Shown here in pieces: positions 15,608 through 22,872 of a stretch of 23,745 bases of DNA (position 1 is the first letter of the stretch; every line of letters begins with the position of its first letter). Both the position numbers and the translations under genes were made by a program. The stretch covers positions 1 to 23,745 of the forward strand of contig CAZNTU010000078.1 of NCBI GenBank assembly GCA_964575975.1, written 5' to 3'. Under the pieces are notes generated by a model that saw only the letters and a program-made list of their open reading frames with translations, searched no databases and was not told the origin of the DNA. The DNA is from G963674505 sp964575975 (GTDB taxonomy: Bacteria; Desulfobacterota; Desulfobacteria; Desulfobacterales; SKZT01).

Positions 15608-16747
15608 TTATTTCTCCGGCAGAAACTTTCCGCTCTCGCCGCTTTCCTCGATCCCCCGCGAAATGATCAGTTTTTTTCCGGTCTTCCAGCCGTCGTTCAT
15701 GACTTCGCGATCCAGATTGGTCTGGGAATGGGAGCGTTTTCTCGTACTGGGATACCGATAGGAAAAATAGCGGTCGAGTTGCGGGTCCTTGTATTTGGTC
15801 AGCGCTCGCGCGGAGAGGGCCGATTTTACCGAGGGCGGTTCGGACGATTTCTGCATCCTCAGTTTTTCCCGAAATCCGCCGATCACCCCTTCCGCGTAAT
15901 CCGTCTTTCTATGAAAGTTCAAACCTTTGTCTTTGTTGTACTTTTCCCATTGGGAATCGATGTACGTCCGGACTACGTCGAAAACATACGCCGCTATTTT
16001 CACGTTTTGGACCGTTCCCGTGATTTCCAGCACACGGCCCATTTTTTCCTTCTCCACGACCCAGCAGGGTATCCAGATGCATTTTACGAAATAATAATCC
16101 ATTAGAAGCCCGCCAAGATCGGAAACGTCGCGGGATTGGCGAAGCGCGGGTTTTCCCACGAAGAGGCTGACGAATCGGCGTTGTTCGTTCTTCTCGATGA
16201 TTTCGACGTTGTATTTGGCGATCAGCTCGTGGGCTTTGGACATGGCGGCCTCGGCCTCGTGACGGTTTTTGCTTTGGGCCAGCGCCATGAGCTTTTTTAC
16301 CCTGGACAGAATCTTGTCCTGTTCGCTTGCGTGTTTTTCGAGGATTTTTTCGTCCAAGGGAGGATAGGACCCGGAAGCTTCGGGGTCCGCTCTCAGAATT
16401 CGGCACGCCTCCTGGAACGCAGGCCCGTGGGGGAGTTCGCCGAATGCGCCGAACACTTGGTGGGCGAATTGATGGGCCATTTCGTGACGGAGCACGTCCA
16501 ATACGGCATACCAAGAATGGTTCATCACCAGGTTGCGGCCAAGGGCGATTTCCTTTCGTCTTGGAGACCAGTATCCCAAACGGTTCTTGAAATCCCGGAT
16601 GCTGAACATGGGCATTTCCATGGCTTTTCTTTGGGACGGGGACGCGTAGCCGAGGGCTTGTTTCCATTCGTGGGGAAGGCCGTGCAGAATGCGTCTTTCG
16701 AGCTGTTCCCGAATTGCGGCGTCGTTCGGTTTGGTTTTTGTTTTCAT
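15608..16747 (-). CDS. SprT-like metalloprotease-fold protein with DUF2786 domain
   Basis: A 379-residue protein when started at the ATG whose first base is 16747. Residues 70-125 hold a zinc-protease motif, LRHEMAHQFAH (HEMAH 88-92), with His107 in LPHGPAFQEAC as a likely third ligand, as in SprT-like domains. Residues 145-185 (ILSRVKKLMALAQSKNRHEAEAAM and on) match DUF2786. The C-terminal third is basic and has no clear fold. The combination is seen in uncharacterised bacterial proteins, sometimes near phage or plasmid DNA; the substrate is unknown. An upstream in-frame ATG at 16810 would add 21 residues that do not look coding. It is divergent from the aldolase gene and convergent with the reductase gene. 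Confidence 0.8.
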   Translation of the reverse strand: MKTKTKPNDAAIREQLERRILHGLPHEWKQALGYASPSQRKAMEMPMFSIRDFKNRLGYWSPRRKEIALGRNLVMNHSWYAVLDVLRHEMAHQFAHQVFGAFGELPHGPAFQEACRILRADPEASGSYPPLDEKILEKHASEQDKILSRVKKLMALAQSKNRHEAEAAMSKAHELIAKYNVEIIEKNEQRRFVSLFVGKPALRQSRDVSDLGGLLMDYYFVKCIWIPCWVVEKEKMGRVLEITGTVQNVKIAAYVFDVVRTYIDSQWEKYNKDKGLNFHRKTDYAEGVIGGFREKLRMQKSSEPPSVKSALSARALTKYKDPQLDRYFSYRYPSTRKRSHSQTNLDREVMNDGWKTGKKLIISRGIEESGESGKFLPEK

Positions 16748-16893
16748 GGTTTGGAAAATACCAGATGGGCCTGCGTAGACGCAAGGTTTTTGCGACCGGT
16801 CGTTTGACATCGGTTTTTCTTTCGAATATAAAATTCGAAATTGTCTGCAATTCAACTTTCTTGAGTAACTTCAATCGGGCGGATGAAAGAAAA

Positions 16894-17547
16894 ATGCTTC
16901 TTGAAAAGGAAAGAGCCGAAATCGTGGAATTCGGAAGAAAGCTCGTGAAGTCGAGATTGACCACCGGCACCGGGGGCAACTTGAGTCTCGCCGACCGGGG
17001 GAAAAATCTCGTGGCGATTACTCCGAGCGGCATCGACTACGACGACATGGTCCCCGAGGACGTGGTGGTCTTGGATTTCGACGGAAAAACCGTCGACGGC
17101 GGACTTTCCCCGTCCAGCGAGAAAGGCTTCCACCTGGGGCTGTATCGCAAGCGGGGCGACGTCAACGCGGTGATCCACACCCATTCCCATTACGCGACCA
17201 CACTGGCTTGCCTGAAGATGGAAATTCCGGCGGTGCATTACCTGGTGGGCTTTTGCGGGAAAAAAGTCCCGGTCGCCGAGTACGCCACATACGGGACGGA
17301 AGAATTGGCCGAGAACGTATGCGCCGCCATCGAGGAATACAATGCCGTACTCATGGCCAACCACGGCCTCGTCGCGGTCGGACCCGATTTGCTTCGGGCT
17401 TTCTCGGTCGCCGAAGAAATCGAGTTCGTCGCGCGGATATACTATCAGGCGTTGAGCATAGGCAAACCGGTCGTTCTCCCGGACCGGGAAATGGAAAGAG
17501 TTATCGAAAAGTTCTCCGGCTACGGCCAGAAGAAAAAAAGCGAATGA
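16894..17547 (+). CDS. Class II aldolase/adducin family protein, FucA-type (L-fuculose-phosphate aldolase-like)
   Basis: A 217-residue zinc aldolase, the usual length for FucA. TGTGGNLSL (24-32) and TPSGIDYDDM form the phosphate-binding part. The metal site is complete: Glu76 in SSEKGFH, His95 and His97 in HTHSHY, and His157 in MANHGLV, matching the Glu and three His of E. coli FucA. It should cleave a sugar phosphate to dihydroxyacetone phosphate plus an aldehyde. Substrate specificity cannot be read from sequence; fuculose-1-phosphate and methylthioribulose-type substrates are both possible. The ATG at 16894 is chosen because the upstream in-frame sequence is not protein-like and this start gives the family N-terminus. 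No sugar operon surrounds it. Confidence 0.85.
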   Translation: MLLEKERAEIVEFGRKLVKSRLTTGTGGNLSLADRGKNLVAITPSGIDYDDMVPEDVVVLDFDGKTVDGGLSPSSEKGFHLGLYRKRGDVNAVIHTHSHYATTLACLKMEIPAVHYLVGFCGKKVPVAEYATYGTEELAENVCAAIEEYNAVLMANHGLVAVGPDLLRAFSVAEEIEFVARIYYQALSIGKPVVLPDREMERVIEKFSGYGQKKKSE

Positions 17548-17606
17548 ACGGCTTATGAAGAACTATAAAACGGATGAGGGATGGGGAGATTTTGGCAAGG
17601 TGAATA

Positions 17607-17643
17607 ACTGAACACTGAATCACTGGACACTGAACCACTGAAC
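17607..17643. repeat. Degenerate 7-8-base tandem repeat (ACTGAAC type)
   Basis: Five units in a row: ACTGAAC, ACTGAATC, ACTGGAC, ACTGAACC, ACTGAAC, between the aldolase and DJ-1/PfpI genes. A related scrap, CTGAACACTGCCCCCTG, occurs at 18988-19004. Confidence 0.7.
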
Positions 17644-17677
17644 AACAGTAACAGGGGATTTGCATAGGAGAAAAAAT

Positions 17678-18196
17678 ATGGATGCGGAAAAGATTTTGAT
17701 GCTCGTGGGGGATTTTGTCGAGGATTACGAAGCCATGGTTCCGTTCCAGGCCCCTTCGATGGTAGAGCACACGGTTCACGCCGTCTGTCCGGGGAAAAAG
17801 CCCGGAGACTCGGTTCAGACCGCCGTACACGATTTCGAGGGGGATCAGACCTACAGCGAAAAGTCAGGCCATAATTTTACGGTGAACGCGGATTTCGAAG
17901 AGATGGATGCAGACAGCTACGACGCGCTCGTGATTCCGGGGGGGAGAGCGCCGGAAGACCTGCGGTTGAACGAAGCCGTCCTGGAGATCGTCAGACGGTT
18001 CGGCGCAGACCGAAAAACCATCGCGGCCATTTGCCATGGCGCGCAAATCTTGACTGCTGCGGGAGTCGTCGAGGGGAAATCTCCAGCTCTGGTTCGACGC
18101 CGCACGGATAGTACGTGGTTGCGAATCTCGGCACGCCGGACCAGGACGGTCCGGTTACCTTCGAGAAGCTGGACTTTCGACGGAAACTCAAATTGA
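17678..18196 (+). CDS. DJ-1/PfpI family protein with lost or replaced C-terminus (possible pseudogene)
   Basis: The first 135 residues are a normal DJ-1/PfpI fold: ILMLVGDFVEDYEAM at the start, ALVIPGGRAPEDLR in the middle, and the nucleophile elbow AAICHGAQILTAAGVVEG with Cys119 and His120. After GKS at 133-135, families of this type continue for about 45-50 more residues ending near VDGNLVTSP. Here the frame runs into an Arg/Ser-rich tail (VRRRTDSTWLRISARRTRTV) unlike any part of the fold, then stops. Neither other frame restores the missing part, so a deletion or rearrangement is more likely than a single-base shift. AGGAG at 17666-17670 supports the ATG at 17678. Family members act as glyoxalases or deglycases or as stress proteins; this copy may be inactive. 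Confidence 0.75.
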   Translation: MDAEKILMLVGDFVEDYEAMVPFQAPSMVEHTVHAVCPGKKPGDSVQTAVHDFEGDQTYSEKSGHNFTVNADFEEMDADSYDALVIPGGRAPEDLRLNEAVLEIVRRFGADRKTIAAICHGAQILTAAGVVEGKSPALVRRRTDSTWLRISARRTRTVRLPSRSWTFDGNSN

Positions 18197-18239
18197 AACC
18201 TTTCAAAACATAATAACAATTCACGCCGGAAAGGAGCAA

Positions 18240-18773
18240 ATGATGCCTGTATACGCTTTGGACGAAGCCCGGCCGTCTGTCGCGCCGTCGACGTACGTTG
18301 CGCCGTCGGCGATTGTCGTCGGCAACGTCGCCATTGGCGATAGATCGTCGGTGTGGTTCAACTCGGTGATCCGAGCCGACGACGATACGGTCGAGATCGG
18401 CGAGGAAACTAACGTGCAGGATTTGTGCATCGTGCATGTCGATCCGGGATCGCCCGTCAGAATCGGGAACCGGGTAACCCTTGGACATCGATGCGTGGTT
18501 CACGGATGCGTGATCGAAGACGACTGTCTGATCGGCATGGGGGCGGTTGTCATGAACCGGGCCAGGATCGGAACCGGCAGCATTGTCGCCGCCGGCGCGG
18601 TGGTCCTCGAAAACACGGAAATCCCGCCCTATTCGCTGGTTACCGGAATTCCTGGAAAGGTCAAGACCACCATGGGCAAGGACGTCGTGCAACGCATCCG
18701 AATCTCGTCCCGAATCTACGTGGGCAGGATAGAAAGATACAAAGTCGAAGGCGCGCTGGTTCCCATGGATTAG
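18240..18773 (+). CDS. Gamma-class carbonic anhydrase family protein (left-handed beta-helix)
   Basis: A 177-residue hexapeptide-repeat protein. Repeats such as AIVVGNVAIGDRSSVWFNSVIRAD and VRIGNRVTLGHRCVVHGCVIEDDCLIGMGAVV build the left-handed beta-helix. The three metal-binding histidines of gamma carbonic anhydrases are present: His66 in IVHVDPG, and His83 and His88 in LGHRCVVHG. Arg45 and Gln60 of the conserved pocket are also there. The C-terminal helix is of the YrdA/PaaY type, a group often annotated as gamma carbonic anhydrase though many members have low or untested activity. GGAAAGGAG precedes two adjacent ATG codons; the first is used. It follows the broken DJ-1 gene by 43 bases and may share its transcript. 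Confidence 0.87.
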   Translation: MMPVYALDEARPSVAPSTYVAPSAIVVGNVAIGDRSSVWFNSVIRADDDTVEIGEETNVQDLCIVHVDPGSPVRIGNRVTLGHRCVVHGCVIEDDCLIGMGAVVMNRARIGTGSIVAAGAVVLENTEIPPYSLVTGIPGKVKTTMGKDVVQRIRISSRIYVGRIERYKVEGALVPMD

Positions 18774-19118
18774 AAGCTCAAATCGGAAACCTATCCCCCT
18801 GATTCCATAAACGTCAAATAGAGCCCGACCATTGACAATTAACAATTGATTATTGACTGTTATTATTCATGACTTGTCAAATTCTGGTCGGGTTATAAAA
18901 TGGAATCGTTTCGCATCAGTTTTCAATAATCGACGGTTGATAATCAATGTACAATGCTACAAAGTCAGCGCTTATACCCGTGACCCCCTGAACACTGCCC
19001 CCTGCCTGTAAAACAATTGTAATTTCACGGAGTCCCAACTTGAACCCGGACCTTTTGAAGGCTACTTTGCAGGATTATGAATCCCTAAATATAGGCCTTG
19101 AGGGCCGGGAGGCGTGAA
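18774..19118. other. Intergenic region before the radical SAM gene
   Basis: No gene seen. It contains a heptad repeat array inside an inverted repeat (18824-18892), an 11-base palindrome TTGATAATCAA at 18937-18947, and the scrap of ACTGAAC-type repeat at 18988-19004. A promoter for the radical SAM gene presumably lies here, but I cannot place one with confidence. Confidence 0.6.
18824..18892. repeat. Heptanucleotide array within an inverted repeat
   Basis: CCCGACCA at 18824-18831 is matched inverted by TGGTCGGG at 18885-18892. Inside, four degenerate heptads follow one another at 18831-18858: ATTGACA, ATTAACA, ATTGATT, ATTGACT. The TTGACAA beside the left arm is also matched by TTGTCAA near the right arm. 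Confidence 0.55.
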
Positions 19119-20906
19119 ATGAGTCCGATGGAAAATTTCCTTCTTGTCTATCCCGAAATTCCGAAAAACACCTATTGGAGTTTCGAATACGCACTGCCTT
19201 TCATAGGCAAGAGAAGCACCATGCCGCCGCTGGGTTTGCTTACATTGGCGGCGCTTTTTCCGGAAAACTGCGGTCTTCGACTAGTGGACATGAATGTGGA
19301 ACCTTTGACGGACGAAGAGATCCGCCGGGCGGACGCGGTTTTCGTTTCCGCCATGATCGTGCAGAGAGAGTCTTTTTCCAAGGTGGTGGAGTCCTGCAAA
19401 AAATCGGGAAAGCCGGTGGTCGCCGGAGGCCCCTATCCCACCACGAGCCACGGGGAGATAAAAGGGGTAGATCATTTCGTTCTGGGGGAAGCGGAAAATA
19501 TCTTTCCCGTTTTTTTGCGGGACTTGCAGAACGGCGTGGCAAAAAAGATATACAAATCGCAATCCCGTCCCGACCTTTCCGAGCCGGTGATTCCCCGGTA
19601 CGACCTGCTTAAACTGGACGCCTACGCGACCATGACCGTCCAGTACTCCCGGGGATGTCCCTTCAACTGCGAATTCTGCGACATCTGGATGATCTACGGC
19701 AACCGGTCCCGGGTGAAGCCGGCGGAAAACGTCATTCGGGAGATCGACACGTTGTACGAACTCGGATGGAGAAGTCCCGTTTTCGTAGTCGACGACAATT
19801 TCATCGGAAACAAGCGCGCCGTCAAGAAGGAACTGCTTCCCGCGCTGCTCCGATGGCAGAGCGAGCATGATTTCGTCTACCGGTTTTTCACCGAAGCCAG
19901 TGTCAACATGGCCGACGACGACGAGCTGATAACTGCCATGGTCGATGCGGGGTTCAACGAGGTGTTCGTCGGGTTGGAGACGCCTTCGAAAAAAGCGCTA
20001 AGGGAAACGGGAAAGTTCCACAACTTGAAAACCGATATGTTCGAGGGGGTGAGAAAGCTCCAGCGGCGCGGACTGGAGGTGATGGCCGGGTTCGTGCTCG
20101 GGTTCGACAGCGACGGGGAGGATATATTCGACAGGCAAATCGAATTCATCCAAGAAGCCGGAATTCCCAAAGCCATGATCGGCATTTTGATCGCCCTTCC
20201 GGCGACACGGCTTCTGGAGCGTCTGGAAAGGGAGGGAAGATTGCTTTTTCCTTCCGACGGCAACAACACTCACGCGATGGAAACCAACTTTGTCACGCGG
20301 ATGGACCCTTCTACGCTAAGAAAGGGATATAAGAAGGTTTTGGAGACACTGTACGACTACAATTTGAAGAACTATTTCGCCAGATGCAACGTCTGCCTGG
20401 ATCACATCGGGGAAACCAAATTCTACAACAGACCGGTCGCCGCCAGCGAGTTGGCGGCGATGAGAAAATCTCTTCTGCGCCAGACATGTACCCGGTACGG
20501 TTTTCAATACTGGAAATTCGTTTTGCGAAACTTGCTTAAAAACCCAAGCAAATTCGGCGAATCCATAAGAATGGCGATACAAGGCCATCATTTTCGCATG
20601 ATCACCCAAGAGTTCCTGAAGTTGGAGCAGGTGGACTCGGCCTTGAAGGATGGATACCTTTCTTTCCAAGAGCAGTTGAACCAATGTTCCGAGCGGATGA
20701 AAGCCGATTCGCGCGAGACTGCGCGTGCGCTTCGTTCGTTGTGGGACCAAAAAAGCAAGTATCTGGAACATGTGCATCGAAAAATCGATAAACTTCACAA
20801 GGATTTCCGAGGCGACGCGCTGGCGAAATACAACGATTTCCATGAAAAGATGGAATCCGCCCTGGAAATTTTCGAAAGGGAATCGAAACACTCCGTTTCC
20901 GCGTAG
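19119..20906 (+). CDS. B12-binding-fold radical SAM protein with DUF4070-like region
   Basis: A 595-residue radical SAM enzyme. Residues 1-145 form the cobalamin-binding fold typical of class B enzymes (MPPLGLLTLAAL, LVDMNVEPLTDEEI, VVAGGPYPTTSH, LGEAE); the His of the DxHxxG motif is absent, as in many members of this class. The cluster motif is RGCPFNCEFCD with Cys180, Cys184 and Cys187. FVDDNF-like and GLETPS motifs of the barrel follow. Residues from about 370 resemble DUF4070, and the last 100 are a charged helical tail. GGGAGG at 19107-19112 fixes the start at 19119. Class members methylate or rearrange lipids, peptides or cofactors; the substrate here is unknown and no biosynthetic neighbours help. 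Confidence 0.87.
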   Translation: MSPMENFLLVYPEIPKNTYWSFEYALPFIGKRSTMPPLGLLTLAALFPENCGLRLVDMNVEPLTDEEIRRADAVFVSAMIVQRESFSKVVESCKKSGKPVVAGGPYPTTSHGEIKGVDHFVLGEAENIFPVFLRDLQNGVAKKIYKSQSRPDLSEPVIPRYDLLKLDAYATMTVQYSRGCPFNCEFCDIWMIYGNRSRVKPAENVIREIDTLYELGWRSPVFVVDDNFIGNKRAVKKELLPALLRWQSEHDFVYRFFTEASVNMADDDELITAMVDAGFNEVFVGLETPSKKALRETGKFHNLKTDMFEGVRKLQRRGLEVMAGFVLGFDSDGEDIFDRQIEFIQEAGIPKAMIGILIALPATRLLERLEREGRLLFPSDGNNTHAMETNFVTRMDPSTLRKGYKKVLETLYDYNLKNYFARCNVCLDHIGETKFYNRPVAASELAAMRKSLLRQTCTRYGFQYWKFVLRNLLKNPSKFGESIRMAIQGHHFRMITQEFLKLEQVDSALKDGYLSFQEQLNQCSERMKADSRETARALRSLWDQKSKYLEHVHRKIDKLHKDFRGDALAKYNDFHEKMESALEIFERESKHSVSA

Positions 20907-21369
20907 TTTCCTCTGAACTTCCTCCTCGTTTGAAGCGCATGCCGATCCGAACCGAGGTATGTCTTCCATGTCCACCTTCCGCAAGAATTTGTTGCGTACC
21001 TTGGTATTTTTCGCCGTCGAGGTGGCAGGTTACTTTTCGCAAGTTGATTTTGCGATCGAAAAGTCGTTTCTGGGGCGGTTCGACAAGGGCTGCTGATCCG
21101 GGTAGCCTCGTACGTGGTCGGGTGAAATTTTCGGTTGGCGAATAGTGGCGGAATGGCGAAACCTGAAAAAAATCCTTGAAATTTGGGGAGTTGGAGTTTA
21201 TTACTCTGACCAACTTGAAGTTTACATTTTTAACTTGAGGATGGCCAACTGCCGTTATCCGGGAAATCAAATGTAAAAAACAAGCTGGTCGGCGTAATAA
21301 CAGTATCCGTTTCGTTGGATTGTAAAGAAAACAACGACCTTGCGGTCTTTCATACGGAGAGGCGATATT
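20907..21369. other. Intergenic region with a long imperfect inverted repeat
   Basis: No gene is supported. A minus-strand frame around 20940-21070 (DGEKYQGTQQILAEGGHG) looks faintly protein-like but has no start or family. The inverted repeat at 21198-21300 is the main feature. Confidence 0.55.
21198..21300. repeat. Long imperfect inverted repeat (MITE-like or regulatory hairpin)
   Basis: The arm at 21198-21229 (TTATTACTCTGACCAACTTG, then TTTACATTT) is matched in inverted orientation by 21269-21300 (AAATGTAAAAAACAAGCTGG, then TCGGCGTAATAA). About 26 of 32 positions pair, and the outer ends are TTATTAC and GTAATAA. The internal 39 bases show no gene. Placed 70 bases before an orphan gene, it may be a miniature inverted-repeat element or a leader structure. 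Confidence 0.6.
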
Positions 21370-21843
21370 ATGGGCATGGGACCGATCATATGCGGCAACG
21401 AAACTTTCAATTCTATAACGGCCAGCCTATGTTACTTTTCGAAAAATGGCGGATATTACGTGCTTAGGCACGCGATCATAAAAAATTTTCCTGGAGTAGG
21501 TTCCCGCCCCGAAAAGGTGGCATGGAAGCTTTACGGGATGAATTTGACCTCGTTGGCGAGATCGTACGGTTCGAGGGGAGCGAAGGATTTGATAAAAGAA
21601 AAATTCGCGTATCGTTCCATGGAACCTCATTCCTCGCTTGCGCGGCTATACAAAAGCATTTTGTTTCTGAGACAGCAATGTTCGGAAGAAAGGGTTTGCG
21701 CCTCGGACCTCTACAAAAGGCTGGGAAGCGTCCTGACCGCAGTAGCCCACGAAATCGCCATGGAAGAGGCGAAAAAAATCGACGTAGAAGAGGCGACGCC
21801 GGAATCCGGCGGACCTGAAGGCCGACCGGATTCCGGGTTTTGA
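21370..21843 (+). CDS. Hypothetical protein, 157 residues, no recognised family
   Basis: GGAGAGG at 21356-21362 sits seven bases before the ATG at 21370, which fits a real gene; an in-frame TTG at 21340 is not needed. The protein starts MGMGPIICGNETFNSITASL, has a basic middle part (KLYGMNLTSLARSYGSRGAK) and ends in an acidic, Pro/Gly-rich tail. It contains no signal peptide or membrane segment that I can see. No family is recognised. The terminator-like hairpin overlaps its last codons. It stands alone between two gaps. Confidence 0.6.
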   Translation: MGMGPIICGNETFNSITASLCYFSKNGGYYVLRHAIIKNFPGVGSRPEKVAWKLYGMNLTSLARSYGSRGAKDLIKEKFAYRSMEPHSSLARLYKSILFLRQQCSEERVCASDLYKRLGSVLTAVAHEIAMEEAKKIDVEEATPESGGPEGRPDSGF

Positions 21844-21849
21844 ATTTTT
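21801..21849 (+). terminator. Rho-independent-like terminator overlapping the end of the orphan gene
   Basis: GGAATCCGG at 21801-21809 pairs perfectly with CCGGATTCC at 21826-21834 around a 16-base loop, followed by GGGTTTTGAATTTTT. The gene's stop codon (21841-21843) lies within the T-rich tract. Confidence 0.6.
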
Positions 21850-21855
21850 CGTCGA

Positions 21856-22872
21856 TTATTGCCTTTGCATAGTCCAAGTTCCGGAGCAGCCGTCGGCCGC
21901 CTCCCAATCTCCGGACATGACCTGATTGTCGTTCAGTCCAGTGAAAAACCAGCTCGGGTTTCCTTGACTTGTATCACTCAGAGTTCCGCTGACATTTCCG
22001 TCCGTGTCGATTCGACCGTTCAAATCGAATTGCCCCGATTCGCCCGCGTCTACGGTCCCGGTCATTGTTCGGTCGTTCACCTCGACCGGAACATCGGTCG
22101 GAGCAATGCAGGGCTCGCCTGAATCGTTTACTTCCACCAAGGGAGTAAAAGTTCCGGTCCAGGCGCCGTCGAAATTCGAAATCGTCAACGGGTGGCCATC
22201 GATGCCCGCACTACCGAACCCTCCGATTTTTTCATTGTCGTAGAAGGCGAATGCCACGATGCCGACGTCCGCTTCCATCACCATGCTTCCGCTGGACTGG
22301 CCGTCTTGCTGAAAAAAATCCGCAACCGCGATCCGTTCGCTTCCCAAGGCAAGCAATTCAAAGCTCTCCTGTGAAATCTGAGCACCGTCTTCGCCGAAGA
22401 AGAAAACCGTCAGATTCGCGTTCGTGTCATTCGGATTGGAAACGATAGCAGTGGTGTCCCAGCGGTCGTCTTGAGCGATGTGGGGAATGACGATTTCAGT
22501 GGAAACAATGCGGTTGAACGGAACGTCCATAATTCCGTTTTCAGTCCCTACGATACAAAGCCCCGCAACTTTCTGCTCCGATTCCACAAATATCCATCCG
22601 TGGCGGACCGTCTCGTCGCCGATCACCGTCGACAGTTGTCCGTTGGGGGCCAGAGGGAAAGATGTTTGTTGGACGAGGGTTCCGGATTGGTCGTAGACTT
22701 CCACCGATACCTCCGTCTGGTCCGTGGCGCTTAAATTTCTGAATGCGATACCGGTCCCGATTCCGGGGCCGTTTTCATAATATGGGATATAATAAGTAAA
22801 TGCCCACGCAGAAAACGGCAACAATGCCAAACATGCTAATATTGCCGCTGTGATGATAAACCTCTTTTTCAT
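21856..22872 (-). CDS. Secreted protein of unknown function
   Basis: A 338-residue protein with a clear Sec signal peptide: MKKR, then the hydrophobic run FIITAAILACLALLPF, with cleavage likely after SAWA at about residue 24. The mature part is acidic and rich in Asp, Gly, Thr and Val, consistent with beta-sandwich structure. The region 25-230 (YYIPYYENGPGIGTGIAFRN and on, with SNPNDTNANLTVFFF) looks like two related halves, as in secreted adhesin-like or sensor proteins. The last 100 residues (GAWTGTFTP to SGTWTMQRQ) form a separate small beta domain with a Cys at each end. AGGAGG stands eight bases before the ATG at 22872, a very strong ribosome binding site. It converges with the orphan gene. 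Confidence 0.82.
   Translation of the reverse strand: MKKRFIITAAILACLALLPFSAWAFTYYIPYYENGPGIGTGIAFRNLSATDQTEVSVEVYDQSGTLVQQTSFPLAPNGQLSTVIGDETVRHGWIFVESEQKVAGLCIVGTENGIMDVPFNRIVSTEIVIPHIAQDDRWDTTAIVSNPNDTNANLTVFFFGEDGAQISQESFELLALGSERIAVADFFQQDGQSSGSMVMEADVGIVAFAFYDNEKIGGFGSAGIDGHPLTISNFDGAWTGTFTPLVEVNDSGEPCIAPTDVPVEVNDRTMTGTVDAGESGQFDLNGRIDTDGNVSGTLSDTSQGNPSWFFTGLNDNQVMSGDWEAADGCSGTWTMQRQ

Noticed and set aside
15909..17033. 374-codon minus-strand frame overlapping the SprT/DUF2786 gene
   Set aside because: The product is Arg/Pro-rich with no motifs, while the neighbouring frame has HEMAH and DUF2786 signatures.
17607..17643. Possible CRISPR array
   Set aside because: Units are only 7-8 bases and contiguous, with no spacers.
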